Below are positions 17,401 to 25,586 of a stretch of 44,069 nt of DNA, one piece after another. Source of the DNA: Planctomycetota bacterium (GTDB lineage: Bacteria > Planctomycetota > Phycisphaerae > Sedimentisphaerales > Anaerohalosphaeraceae); the NCBI GenBank assembly GCA_019456225.1, contig VRUI01000040.1:1-44069 (forward strand), given 5' to 3'. The first letter of the stretch is position 1; each line of letters begins with the position of its first letter. The notes under the pieces were generated by a model that worked only from the letters and a program-made list of their open reading frames with translations, did not search any database and had not been told where the DNA came from. The position numbers and the translations under genes were made by a program.

Positions 17401-17838
17401 CTAAATCTGATAATTAGCAGTTTTATCGCCCTTATTAGCCCTGTCAACCAGGTCCTGTAGAGTCTGAGACTCAAGCACATTCATCATAGCCGACTGAATG
17501 TCTGCCCAGACCTGACGAGTAACGCAATCGGTACACCGAACACAAAACTCAGGATGATCAACACACTCAACTGTAATCATTGGACCTTCAAGGGCAGTAA
17601 ATACTTCACTTACCTTGATATCAACAGGTGCCTTCGCAAGGAGATACCCGCCCTTTGGCCCGCGAATACTGCGAACAAGCCCATAAGCCTTCAAAGTAGA
17701 CATTAACTGCTCAAGATATTTATTGGATATATCCTCTCGTTCAGCAATCGTTTTGATCTGCATCGGCTTATTTCCATAATCAATAGCCAATTCCAAAACT
17801 GCCCGCAATCCATATCTGCTTCTAGTAGATAACTTCAT
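17401..17838 (-). CDS. Rrf2-family transcriptional regulator (IscR/CymR type)
   Basis: A 145-residue regulator with an Rrf2 winged HTH at 1-65 (MKLSTRSRYGLRAVLELA, the wing RGPKGGYLLA). The sensor region has four cysteines, C92, C99, C102 and C105. IscR uses three cysteines for a [2Fe-2S] cluster, while CymR lacks them and acts through CysK. This protein could therefore sense Fe-S status, cysteine synthase, or both. The start is ATG 17838 with AGGAG eight bases upstream. It is first in the cysteine operon, so it very probably controls it and itself. A CCGT-N4-ACGG dyad overlaps the -35 box. Confidence 0.92.
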   Translation of the reverse strand: MKLSTRSRYGLRAVLELAIDYGNKPMQIKTIAEREDISNKYLEQLMSTLKAYGLVRSIRGPKGGYLLAKAPVDIKVSEVFTALEGPMITVECVDHPEFCVRCTDCVTRQVWADIQSAMMNVLESQTLQDLVDRANKGDKTANYQI

Positions 17839-17872
17839 ATCAAAAACTCCTAAAACCCTATTAAACAACTGT

Positions 17873-17901
17873 AGTATACGGATCTAATCATTCCGTGTCA
17901 A
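17873..17901 (-). promoter_or_regulatory. Sigma70 promoter of the Rrf2-cys operon with a dyad
   Basis: On the minus strand TTGACA, 17 bases, TATACT, 35 bases upstream of the regulator ATG. The short dyad CCGT-GTCA-ACGG (17893-17904) covers the -35 box and is a candidate operator. Confidence 0.8.
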
Positions 17902-18038
17902 CGGTATCCCCAAAAAAAAATAAAAAAATAAATCCCAACTTCCTGCGACTAAAACAGTATTAATAGAACAAACGAGAGCTAATATCTGACATTTGATATC
18001 TGATGTCTAATATATGATGTCTAATAAAATTTTTTTGC

Positions 18039-18067
18039 TTGACCCTGACCTTTGTGACCAATAGAAT
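18039..18067 (+). promoter_or_regulatory. Sigma70 promoter before the glycosyltransferase gene
   Basis: TTGACC, 17 bases, TAGAAT, ending 56 bases before the ATG. Just upstream (17975-18027) is a diverged tandem repeat of TGATATCTGATGTCTAAT type. Confidence 0.6.
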
Positions 18068-18122
18068 GAGTACTGTGTGAATTAGATAAGCTAGAGTACA
18101 AGAGTACAGGAGAAACTAAATA

Positions 18123-20486
18123 ATGTTGAAAAAATCAACTAAAAAAATTGGATTCATATCTTCATTTTTACCAAATCAGTGCGGTATCGCTACATTCGCC
18201 TCCGACCTCATATCAAGCCTTGATTACGCTGCCGGCGACAAATTCGAACCACTCGTCGTTGCCATGCAGCCGGAAACAACATTCCAATACGCTTCACCGG
18301 TTAAATTTGAGATACGCAGCAAAGTCAAGAACGACTACATCTCCGCCGCAGATTACATCAACTTCAGTCACCTCGACGTAATATCGCTCCAGCATGAGTT
18401 CGGTCTCTTCGGCGGCAACGGAGGTTCACACCTGAACCTGCTGCTCCACAGGGTAAACGCACCGGTAATAACAACACTGCACACTGTACTGGAAGAGCCC
18501 GAACCACACTACTACCAGTCAATGCTGGACGTCTGCGAAGCGTCGCACAAAGTCATAGTAATGAACGAGCGCGGCGTAACGATGCTGCGGGACATCTACG
18601 GAGTAAGCGAAAAAAAGATCGAGCTGATCCCGCACGGAATACCGGATCTGCCATTCGTCGACAGCAGCTACTACAAGCACAAATTCGGTATGGACGGAAG
18701 AAAAACGATACTGACATTCGGTCTGCTCAGCAAGAACAAAGGTATAGAGTTAATGCTCCAGGCACTGCCGAAGATAGTAGAGCAGGACCCGACCGTTTTA
18801 TACATTATCCTCGGAACAACGCACCCGGGAGTCATCCGCAACGAAGGCGAAGAATACAGGTTCTCCCTCCAAAGACTGGTTAAGGAACTAGGCCTTCAGG
18901 ACAACGTGATCTTCCACAACCGTTTCGTAAACAGCGAGCGCCTCCACAACTTCCTCTGCGCAGCCGACATCTACGTAACCCCGTACTCCAACGAACAACA
19001 GTTGACAAGCGGAACCCTGGCATTTGCGGTAGGCACCGGAAAAGCTGTAGTATCAACGCCATACTGGGCAGCCCAGGAACTCCTGGCAGACGACAGAGGC
19101 CGACTCGTCAACTTTAAGGATCCCGAAAATCTTGCAGACACGGTCATCGACATCATCAAAGACGAAGCACAATTCGCCTCTCTCAGAAGAAAGTCATACG
19201 ACTACGGAAGAGACATCACATGGCCGATGATCGGAAAAAAATACTGGAAACTGCTCACCGGAAAACATTACCCCGTCAGAATCGCAGCCAAGAGACCTTT
19301 GATGATAGAGGAAGCCGTCTCAATACTGGAAGTACCGGAACCCCCTCTTGACCACTTGCTAAGAATGTCCGACGAGACAGGTCTCCTTCAGCATGCAAAA
19401 TTCATCACACCCGACAGAGACCACGGATACTGCACAGACGACAATTCACGTGCAATGATCGCAATGGCCAAATACTACGCACAGTACGCAGAACCAGAGG
19501 CACTCAGGCTTTTCGACACATACCTGTCATTCGTCTTCCACGCCCAGAACACCGACGGAACTGTCAGAAACTTCATGACTTATGACAGGAACTGGATCAA
19601 AGGCGAACCAAACCACGACTCTCTCGGAAGAACTCTATGGGCATTCGGAACGGCAATGGCAAAACCGCCGCTGACAAGATACCTGCCGATAATCAAGGAC
19701 TGCTTCGACAAATCCGTAAGCCACATACCAGGCCTTTCAATGCGGGGAAAAGCGTATGCCGTCTTCGGCATGGCCGACTACCTCCAGCAGTTCCCCGGTG
19801 CAAGCGACATCAAACGATATATCACAATGGTCGCGGACGAACTCGTTGACCATTTCGAAAAAAACGCCGATGAAAACTGGCAGTGGTTTGAGAATATTCT
19901 AACATACGACAACGCCGTCCTCCCGCACGCCCTCTATCTGGCGGCAATGACAATGGAAGAAGCAAAGTACCTCGATATCGCCCAGAGATCTTGCGCATTC
20001 CTGCTGGAAAACACATACAACGGAGAGCACTTCAGCTTCATCGGATGCAAGGGATGGTACAGGCAAAACGGAGACAGGGCATACTTCGACCAGCAGCCGC
20101 TGGAAGTTGCGAGCACAACAATGATGCTAAAAGCCGCATTCGACGCCACCGACAACAGGGAATACCTCAGGCTCCAGAGAAAAGCATTCCACTGGTTCCT
20201 CGGAGAAAACGACCTGCATATACCCGTCTACGACTTCAAGACAAAAGGATGCGCAGACGGACTCGAACCTGCCGGACTGAATCTCAACCAGGGAGCCGAA
20301 AGCATGCTAAGCTTTTTGCTGAGCCTGCTATGCACAGTGGAGGGATACAGCACAAGCCCAAAGTCCAGAAAAAACAACTCGATGGTCGCATCGGAAAAAT
20401 CAGAAATGAAAAAACACCCGTCACTAATAAAAGAGATACCGGCAAAACCAAGGCTAAGCATAAAAACAATAGACAAACCGGCATAA
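18123..20486 (+). CDS. GT4 glycosyltransferase fused to an alpha/alpha-toroid domain
   Basis: A 787-residue fusion. Residues 1 to about 390 are a GT-B fold GT4 glycosyltransferase: GIATFASDLISSLD at the N-terminus, QHEFGLFGG, HTVLEEPEP, the nucleotide-sugar domain start ILTFGLLSKNKGIELML, and the terminal signature SGTLAFAVGTGKAVVSTPYWAAQELL. Residues about 400-735 are a helical-repeat domain like six-hairpin glycosidases, with conserved acidic and aromatic segments (TPDRDHGYCTDDNSRAM, DQQPLEVASTTMM, GLNLNQGAESML). Whether the second half is catalytic is open. There is no signal peptide, so it acts in the cytoplasm. The tail after 740 is low-complexity, basic. AGGAG precedes ATG 18123. Confidence 0.9.
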   Translation: MLKKSTKKIGFISSFLPNQCGIATFASDLISSLDYAAGDKFEPLVVAMQPETTFQYASPVKFEIRSKVKNDYISAADYINFSHLDVISLQHEFGLFGGNGGSHLNLLLHRVNAPVITTLHTVLEEPEPHYYQSMLDVCEASHKVIVMNERGVTMLRDIYGVSEKKIELIPHGIPDLPFVDSSYYKHKFGMDGRKTILTFGLLSKNKGIELMLQALPKIVEQDPTVLYIILGTTHPGVIRNEGEEYRFSLQRLVKELGLQDNVIFHNRFVNSERLHNFLCAADIYVTPYSNEQQLTSGTLAFAVGTGKAVVSTPYWAAQELLADDRGRLVNFKDPENLADTVIDIIKDEAQFASLRRKSYDYGRDITWPMIGKKYWKLLTGKHYPVRIAAKRPLMIEEAVSILEVPEPPLDHLLRMSDETGLLQHAKFITPDRDHGYCTDDNSRAMIAMAKYYAQYAEPEALRLFDTYLSFVFHAQNTDGTVRNFMTYDRNWIKGEPNHDSLGRTLWAFGTAMAKPPLTRYLPIIKDCFDKSVSHIPGLSMRGKAYAVFGMADYLQQFPGASDIKRYITMVADELVDHFEKNADENWQWFENILTYDNAVLPHALYLAAMTMEEAKYLDIAQRSCAFLLENTYNGEHFSFIGCKGWYRQNGDRAYFDQQPLEVASTTMMLKAAFDATDNREYLRLQRKAFHWFLGENDLHIPVYDFKTKGCADGLEPAGLNLNQGAESMLSFLLSLLCTVEGYSTSPKSRKNNSMVASEKSEMKKHPSLIKEIPAKPRLSIKTIDKPA

Positions 20487-20493
20487 CAATAGT

Positions 20494-20609
20494 GTCGGCA
20501 TCTTGCCGGCTTCACGGTGCCCGAAAAAAGGGGACAGGTACAATCCGCCTTCGGCCCGTCACTGCTGCCGGGTAGACTCCCTTCGGGAACGTAACCAGTC
20601 CCCGTTTTT
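20494..20609 (+). terminator. Large hairpin with T run after the GT4 fusion, built from repeats
   Basis: GGGGACAGGTAC (20530-20541) pairs with GTAACCAGTCCCC (20591-20603), followed by GTTTTT. The loop contains a CCGTCACTGCTGCCGG repeat unit and short CTTCGG hairpins. A degenerate hairpin A (20494-20510) precedes it. Probably a terminator made of dispersed repeat pieces. Confidence 0.5.
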
Positions 20610-20624
20610 CCAATTAGTAATTAT

Positions 20625-20978
20625 CTATTCAATGATCTCTACTTCAGGTACTTTCATAACTTTCGGTTTCTGTTCTTCCGGTCGAAGTTTAAGTTCCGCT
20701 TCGCCCTTTTCATGCACCGGCGGAGAAACTACCACCTTCCTGGGAGCGACCTGGGAGGTCTTGGCCTTCTTTCGCGTACCAAACTGACCGCACCAGTTAC
20801 TATTGAAGACTTTCGGCCAGTGAATATCGGTGTGAATTTTACCGACTGATTCCATCTTCGTGACAAACATGCACGGATTCGGCTGAGGGGCATTACGTCT
20901 GCATTCACCAAAACCCTCGTCGGTCTTCTCGAAATACAGACAATTAAGACAACACATTCCTGCTATCGGAGCACTCAT
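20625..20978 (-). CDS. Small Cys-rich protein, possible metal-binding domain
   Basis: A 117-residue protein. The first 65 residues carry a recurring small-domain pattern: CCLNCLYFEK, then GECRRNAP, then PC, and finally WPKVFNSNWCGQF. The cysteines (C9, C10, C13, C26, C36, C63) suggest a zinc or Fe-S site. The last 50 residues are charged and low in complexity (KKAKTSQVAPRK, EVEIIE). I recognise the pattern as a common uncharacterised bacterial motif, not a named function. It has a ribosome binding site (AGGGAGG on the minus strand) just before ATG 20978. It stands alone. Confidence 0.82.
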   Translation of the reverse strand: MSAPIAGMCCLNCLYFEKTDEGFGECRRNAPQPNPCMFVTKMESVGKIHTDIHWPKVFNSNWCGQFGTRKKAKTSQVAPRKVVVSPPVHEKGEAELKLRPEEQKPKVMKVPEVEIIE

Positions 20979-21202
20979 CTCAAACCTCCCTTCAAAAAGG
21001 ATCAGATTTTAAGAACACACACAAAAAGCAAATCTTGCGTTCAACAAACACAATTATAACACCAAAACAAAAAAATGTCAAACACCAAAACAAACAGAGA
21101 AAGCCCATTTTAGCATCAAAACAAAGCATTAACAATTCATACTCGATAAAACAAACGGGATGTGATCCAATGTTGCCACTGGTTAAACATCAGACTATTT
21201 CA

Positions 21203-21370
21203 TTAAAACGACAGCAGCAGTTGCCAGATATACATATACCCCAGCGCATCGTTGTCTTCCCAGATACGTTTGAACAGTTCTTCGTCTCCATTGATGTCCG
21301 GCAGTTCTTTACGAACTTCATCCCAGGACAAACAGATGCCCGGCTTCACTTGATTTGTTTTCTCTGTCAT
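21203..21370 (-). CDS. 55-residue small protein downstream of the UroD-family gene
   Basis: A short reading frame starting ATG 21370, 11 bases after the UroD-family stop codon, with a strong AAAGGA ribosome binding site. The product is acidic, with WDEVRKELPDINGDEELFKRIW and a Trp/Tyr-rich C-terminus (GYMYIWQLLLSF). I do not recognise it. Spacing and binding site argue for real translation as a companion of the upstream enzyme. Confidence 0.65.
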   Translation of the reverse strand: MTEKTNQVKPGICLSWDEVRKELPDINGDEELFKRIWEDNDALGYMYIWQLLLSF

Positions 21371-21381
21371 AATATCGTCCT

Positions 21382-22566
21382 TTAGTAAACGCCGTAATCG
21401 CGTGTAAATTCCGTCATTGCTTTGACATTTTCGATAGAAGCTTCGTTTTGCATAATAGCCGACGCATCCATTATATACCCCCCGTCAGCGGCCACTTCGT
21501 CTATCACTTTTTTGCAGAACTTTCGCACATTATCCGGCGTCTCATACGCCAGCAGATAATTGGGTATCCCCCCGCTGATACAGAACTTGTGGCCGATCTT
21601 TTTGTGCACCTCGAAAACATCGTCCTGATCGACATGGAACACGATCGATCCGGCCGGCAGCTCCAGGAAGGAATCCAGATGATCCATCCAGCGGCCTTCG
21701 GCATAAAACAGTGTCTGGTGGCCGTTTCGCCAAATCTCTTCAATGATCGGCTTGAGTGTCGGCCACTGCAGGTTATGAAATTGCTCCTTATTGATGAACG
21801 GTGTGCATCCGCGATGCATCCAGAAACCTATCGGCACATTCTTATCCGGATCGGCCCCGGAAAGCGCGGTATGCAGCAGGTGCGGCATAAGCGCCTCGCA
21901 TGCCTTAAGAACTTTCTTGGGCCGTTCATGCAGATCCATGGTCAAACCAATGTACCCGCGAAGCTTATCGGCAAGAATATCAAAGGGAGCCTTGAAGATG
22001 CCCGAGATCGCCGAAACGGTTCCGGACTCGTTTTTCATTCTCTCGATCTGCGGTCCGAAGGCATTGAAATAGCTCAGCATAGCCATACCGCCCTTGAGGA
22101 AGGACAGATTGTTGCGAAGCGATGTTGCCTCGCCCTGGGCACTTACATACTTTGAGGCCCTCGGCAGCCAGACATTGAACAAAAACTCCGTCGGGTTTGC
22201 CGCCAGCTGGTCGTATTCGTCTTCCTTCATAAAGGCGTCGCCTTCAGGCGGTTCGCGATACTGAAACCCCGTGTCAACCGGCACATCGATACCCGGCACA
22301 CCATAGTATTTCAGCCCGATGGCCTGTGTAAGTCCCGTCCAGACGTATACCATGTTGGGGACGATCGCATCCCAGTCGAAGTCCGCGGCACATTTCAAAG
22401 CCGCCTCAAAGGCCATGTTATAGTCATGGCTGACCTGCTGGCAAGTATAACCGGCATATTTAGCCGTAAACTCGGCCACAAAAGGCCGAATCGGCACCAT
22501 ATCTGGTTTTTCATTCCGCATCGCGGTAACATACCGCTTTAGCCGCTGTTCATAAAGCTTTTCCAC
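21382..22566 (-). CDS. Uroporphyrinogen decarboxylase-family protein (methyltransferase-like)
   Basis: A 394-residue TIM-barrel protein of the UroD/MtaA superfamily. The start region LYEQRLKRYVTAMRNEKPDMVPIRPF is typical. It lacks the arginine cluster of true HemE; with the cysteine-bearing HKFCISGGIPNYLL and GCTPFI segments it resembles corrinoid-protein methyltransferases (MtaA, CmuA) or their uncharacterised relatives. No corrinoid protein gene is nearby. I prefer GTG 22566 with GAAAGG six bases upstream; the frame is open back to ATG 22605 and 22659. A 55-residue gene follows immediately. Substrate unknown. Confidence 0.83.
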   Translation of the reverse strand: MEKLYEQRLKRYVTAMRNEKPDMVPIRPFVAEFTAKYAGYTCQQVSHDYNMAFEAALKCAADFDWDAIVPNMVYVWTGLTQAIGLKYYGVPGIDVPVDTGFQYREPPEGDAFMKEDEYDQLAANPTEFLFNVWLPRASKYVSAQGEATSLRNNLSFLKGGMAMLSYFNAFGPQIERMKNESGTVSAISGIFKAPFDILADKLRGYIGLTMDLHERPKKVLKACEALMPHLLHTALSGADPDKNVPIGFWMHRGCTPFINKEQFHNLQWPTLKPIIEEIWRNGHQTLFYAEGRWMDHLDSFLELPAGSIVFHVDQDDVFEVHKKIGHKFCISGGIPNYLLAYETPDNVRKFCKKVIDEVAADGGYIMDASAIMQNEASIENVKAMTEFTRDYGVY

Positions 22567-22674
22567 ATCGAACCTTTCAATAAAGACAACCAACCTGCCC
22601 GGCATTCTACACGAAACATAAATCAGATACAATCCCAAAATAAATGGGACTAGGTCCATTTTGGATTAAAATAG

Positions 22675-23454
22675 CTATGTCCACATCATTTGGACTCTTC
22701 GGTATTTATATTCATCTTTGTGGGTTTCCCACCACTTGCGGAACACTTTTTGTACAGCTTTGAAATTTAGCCCAACGCCCGGTATTCTGGTATCCTCTGT
22801 ACCGTACACTCGACGTGGTATGCGTGTCAGTTTTTTTAAATGGTTCCATGCCCCTTCACATAAAACATCATCGGCAAGTAATTCTACAAGATACTCAATC
22901 ATTCCATCATGCTGGATACAGACTATGGTATCTAAAGTTTGTTTCCTGAGACTCCAATCAACTTTCGGATTTGCAGCGATTTTTTTCAGTAGTGGTAAAA
23001 ATGCTTTATGCGGTGATACAGAACCCAAATATTCAATCGCAACTACCGGCTTTAATCTCCCTAATACTTCCGGTACTTTTTCCTTTATCGCTACTTGCAG
23101 TTTCTGGCTGTATTTGGCCCACTCTTCTAGTTCCTGATCTTTCTTATTTTGGTCCTGTTCACTAAGTGGAGAATAAAAGTGATCCTGACCGGTTTCGGCC
23201 TTTATCTCTTTTAGAACTTTGAGCCTTTTGGATTCATCATCAGTATGAAGCTGGGCTACCAAACTTTCGATCTTTTTAATATCAATATTCTTAATGGCAG
23301 TTTCAGCCAAAACCTCAAGACTCTCCGTCTTATATGAGACATCAGGTTTCCTGGCAGCCTTGGCTTTAATTTCCCCCCGACAGCCTGCAAAGATTAAAAA
23401 CATTGACATTGCATATAGCATATATAATCGGAATAATCGGTTCAACTTTCTCAT
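22675..23454 (-). CDS. Predicted lipoprotein with HEAT-like helical repeats
   Basis: A 259-residue protein with a lipoprotein signal (MRKLNRLFRLYML..., lipobox IFAGC with Cys at about 25). The mature part is helical and charged, with pairs of helices resembling HEAT repeats (EVLGRLKPVVAIEYLGSVSPHKAFLPLLKKIA; LDTIVCIQHDGMIEYLVELLADD) and a C-terminal basic helix (FRKWWETHKDEYKYRRVQ). No enzyme motif. AGGAG lies eight bases before ATG 23454. The role is unknown, probably protein binding at the membrane. Confidence 0.8.
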   Translation of the reverse strand: MRKLNRLFRLYMLYAMSMFLIFAGCRGEIKAKAARKPDVSYKTESLEVLAETAIKNIDIKKIESLVAQLHTDDESKRLKVLKEIKAETGQDHFYSPLSEQDQNKKDQELEEWAKYSQKLQVAIKEKVPEVLGRLKPVVAIEYLGSVSPHKAFLPLLKKIAANPKVDWSLRKQTLDTIVCIQHDGMIEYLVELLADDVLCEGAWNHLKKLTRIPRRVYGTEDTRIPGVGLNFKAVQKVFRKWWETHKDEYKYRRVQMMWT

Positions 23455-23704
23455 TTTCTATTCTCCTATTGTCCTACTCAATAAATTAAACTTGCCTTTA
23501 GTAATACGTTTTCTCCTTGACATAACTGCATGCTAAAGATGCAACCAAACAAAGTCAACAATAAAAATCAAAAATCAAGATAGCCACAGACTGCCTATTC
23601 TAACAAAATAGAACAAAGTCCCATAACCATTTCCCTACGCATTGGCCAAAAATGCACTTTTTAAATTTTTTTTAAAAAAATTAAAGAAAATCAGAAAATA
23701 ATTA

Positions 23705-23744
23705 TTGACGTTTCATGAAATATGTTTTACATTTTATAAAACGT
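23705..23744 (+). promoter_or_regulatory. Sigma70-like promoter with nested dyads before the merR gene
   Basis: TTGACG, 17 bases, TACATT (23705-23733). A dyad ACGTTT (23708-23713) / AAACGT (23739-23744) spans both boxes, and GTTTTA/TAAAAC (23724-23742) overlaps the -10. Candidate operator for the MerR-type product. The rest of the 23455-23915 gap has no gene I can support. Confidence 0.5.
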
Positions 23745-23886
23745 AAACTATGTTAGTCCATACGGCAAAAAAAACGCTCAATGGAAACCTAAATTGTTGT
23801 CACGTTAGTCTTTTATGCGTGCGGCCTGATTCGCCGCTATTTACGCAAAACCCGGATCAGAAATTAGTACCGCTGTTTCCATAACA

Positions 23887-23894
23887 GCCGATAA
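23887..23894 (+). promoter_or_regulatory. Sigma28 -10 box just before merR-flgB
   Basis: A perfect GCCGATAA 22 bases before the merR ATG. At 15 bases upstream is TACC, a half match to TAAA. It may be a second, FliA-dependent promoter of this operon. Confidence 0.4.
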
Positions 23895-23915
23895 ACTGTA
23901 TTTAAGGGCAAATAG

Positions 23916-24191
23916 ATGGCAGATTTTCAAGTACCTGTAAAACTGTACCGCATCGGCGAAGTCGTTCGCTACACCCCATTTACCAGGCAGACAATCCACA
24001 ACTACACCACGATGGGGCTCATTCAGGAGATTGACTGGACAGAGGGCGGCCACCGTCTGTATGACGAATCCGTTTTCGAAAGGCTCAAAATGATACAGGA
24101 TATGAGAAAGACCAATAGCCTGATCGAAATAAGAAAGATATTATCGGCCTCAGGCCCCGATACAGACGACACACAAAGGAAAGCAGTCTAA
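23916..24191 (+). CDS. MerR-type HTH regulator, minimal form
   Basis: A 91-residue protein that is little more than a MerR winged HTH: YRIGEVVRYTPFTRQTIHNYTTMGLI (recognition helices) and HRLYDESVFERLKMIQDMRK (wing and start of the dimer helix). It lacks the long effector domain and cysteines of metal-sensing MerR proteins. It is 43 bases upstream of a FlgB-like gene and precedes flhG and fliA, so it may control flagellar expression in place of a FlrA- or FleQ-type master regulator. Dyads in its own promoter suggest autoregulation. Confidence 0.88.
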   Translation: MADFQVPVKLYRIGEVVRYTPFTRQTIHNYTTMGLIQEIDWTEGGHRLYDESVFERLKMIQDMRKTNSLIEIRKILSASGPDTDDTQRKAV

Positions 24192-24234
24192 TAAACATAT
24201 AAAACACAAGCGGAATTTCAGGGAAGAAAACCGT

Positions 24235-24666
24235 ATGAAGATAACAACCAGACAAACGGACAATGTAGTCGAGATTCTCAGCATGGTTCTCGAATTCACC
24301 GACCGCAGGGCCAAAGTCCTCCACAACAACATCGTAAACGTCAACACCGAAAACTACCGCCCTGCCGATCTCGACGCCGTCGCTTTCGCAGACCTCATGG
24401 GACGGGCGCTTTCGGCGCACCTGATCAGCGACCGGCTGATCCTGGTGGACTCGGAATACATTAAATTCGGCCCGAACGGAACTTTCGAGGCCATAACTGT
24501 CACAGACCCTCACGCATCCCAACTCCTGGCCGCTGACACAAAGCAGTACCTTAAACTGCAGATGAAAAAAATATCCGAAAACCTGATGAATAAAAAAGTT
24601 GCTGCTCAACTAATAGAACAAAAGCATTCGCAGAAAACATATTTAAATAACAAAACTAAGATCTAA
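24235..24666 (+). CDS. flgB: FlgB-like flagellar basal-body rod protein
   Basis: A 143-residue protein, close to FlgB in length. Its N-terminal part fits the flagellar rod signature (LEFTDRRAKVLHNNIVNVNTENYRPADLD, about 21-49; the conserved form has ANNIANxxTPxYKxxDxDF). The C-terminal helix with QLLAADTKQYLKLQMKKISENLMNKK fits the terminal coiled-coil helix of rod proteins. FlgB is the proximal rod subunit above the MS ring. Usually flgB is followed by flgC and fliE; here it is alone between a MerR gene and flhG. AGGGAAG precedes ATG 24235. Confidence 0.75.
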   Translation: MKITTRQTDNVVEILSMVLEFTDRRAKVLHNNIVNVNTENYRPADLDAVAFADLMGRALSAHLISDRLILVDSEYIKFGPNGTFEAITVTDPHASQLLAADTKQYLKLQMKKISENLMNKKVAAQLIEQKHSQKTYLNNKTKI

Positions 24667-24712
24667 CGACTAACGACCAACGACTAGTTAAACGCAGAGA
24701 GAAAATAAATAA

Positions 24713-25561
24713 GTGAATACTGAAACTACAAAGCATTTGCAGCAGATGATGAAGAATGAAACCGCCCGCCCAAAAGTCCTGGCAGTAACCAGCGGCAAGG
24801 GAGGCGTAGGAAAGACTAACATTGCGTCTAACCTCGCTATCTGTTTCGCCGCCAACAACAACAAGGTTCTCCTCTTTGACGCCGACCTCGGCCTGGGTAA
24901 TGTTGACGTAGTCATAAACGCCGACAGTAATTACAATCTCACTCACGTATTGTCCGGCTATAAGACTCTCGAAGAGATCATAACCATCGCACCCGGCGGA
25001 GTAGAGATCATCTGCGGCGGATCGGGAGTAGAAGAGCTCGCAAACATTTCGCCCTTCCAATTGCAAAGACTTCTCGACGATTTCGAAACATTGCAGAACA
25101 ACTCCGACATGATCGTAATAGACACAGGCGCCGGAATACACAACTCGACAATTTCATTCTGCCAGGCCGCCGACCACGTCGTAGTAGTAACAACCCCGGA
25201 ACCGGCCTCGATGACCGACGCATACGCAATGATAAAAGTACTCGCTTCAAGAGACTACCCCGGTCAGATCAGCCTTGTAGTAAACATGGCTGCTTCTGTC
25301 GTCGAGGGCAAAAGAATTTACCGGCAGATATCCCAGGTCGCAGCGAGATTCCTGAACATACAGATCTACGAAGCCGGAATAATCTGCAAGACAGAAAAAC
25401 TTGTAGCGTCAGTTAGAAAGAGGCTGCCGGTTGTACTGAACTATCCAAAATCGCGAATAACCGCCGATTTTGTAACGATGGCGGCAAGACTAACTAAAAC
25501 ACAAGTAAAAAGAATCGAACAGGAAAGCTTTTTCCGCAAGGTTGTTAACTTATTTCTCTAA
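24713..25561 (+). CDS. flhG: FlhG/FleN MinD-like ATPase
   Basis: FlhG is a membrane-associated ATPase that limits flagellar number and position with the GTPase FlhF. The 282-residue protein has a deviant Walker A SGKGGVGKTN (27-36) with the signature lysine, switch I DADLGLGNVDV, and Walker B MIVIDTGAGI. A C-terminal amphipathic segment (ESFFRKVVNLFL) could bind membrane like the MinD tail. The N-terminal HLQQMM resembles the FlhF-activating DQAxxLR segment only loosely. The start is GTG 24713. flhF is not in the window. The TAA stop overlaps the -35 box of the fliA promoter. Confidence 0.92.
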   Translation: MNTETTKHLQQMMKNETARPKVLAVTSGKGGVGKTNIASNLAICFAANNNKVLLFDADLGLGNVDVVINADSNYNLTHVLSGYKTLEEIITIAPGGVEIICGGSGVEELANISPFQLQRLLDDFETLQNNSDMIVIDTGAGIHNSTISFCQAADHVVVVTTPEPASMTDAYAMIKVLASRDYPGQISLVVNMAASVVEGKRIYRQISQVAARFLNIQIYEAGIICKTEKLVASVRKRLPVVLNYPKSRITADFVTMAARLTKTQVKRIEQESFFRKVVNLFL

Positions 25562-25586
25562 ACTCGCCCCGCTCAAACGCCGATAA
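25559..25586 (+). promoter_or_regulatory. Sigma28 promoter of fliA
   Basis: TAAA (25559-25562), 16 bases, GCCGATAA (25579-25586), starting in the flhG stop codon. This suggests that fliA is autoregulated. The leader is about 115 bases. Confidence 0.65.

Noticed and set aside
24713-25561. MinD cell-division ATPase
   Set aside because: The protein is MinD-like, but the flagellar neighbours (FlgB-like, FliA) and absence of MinC/MinE favour FlhG.
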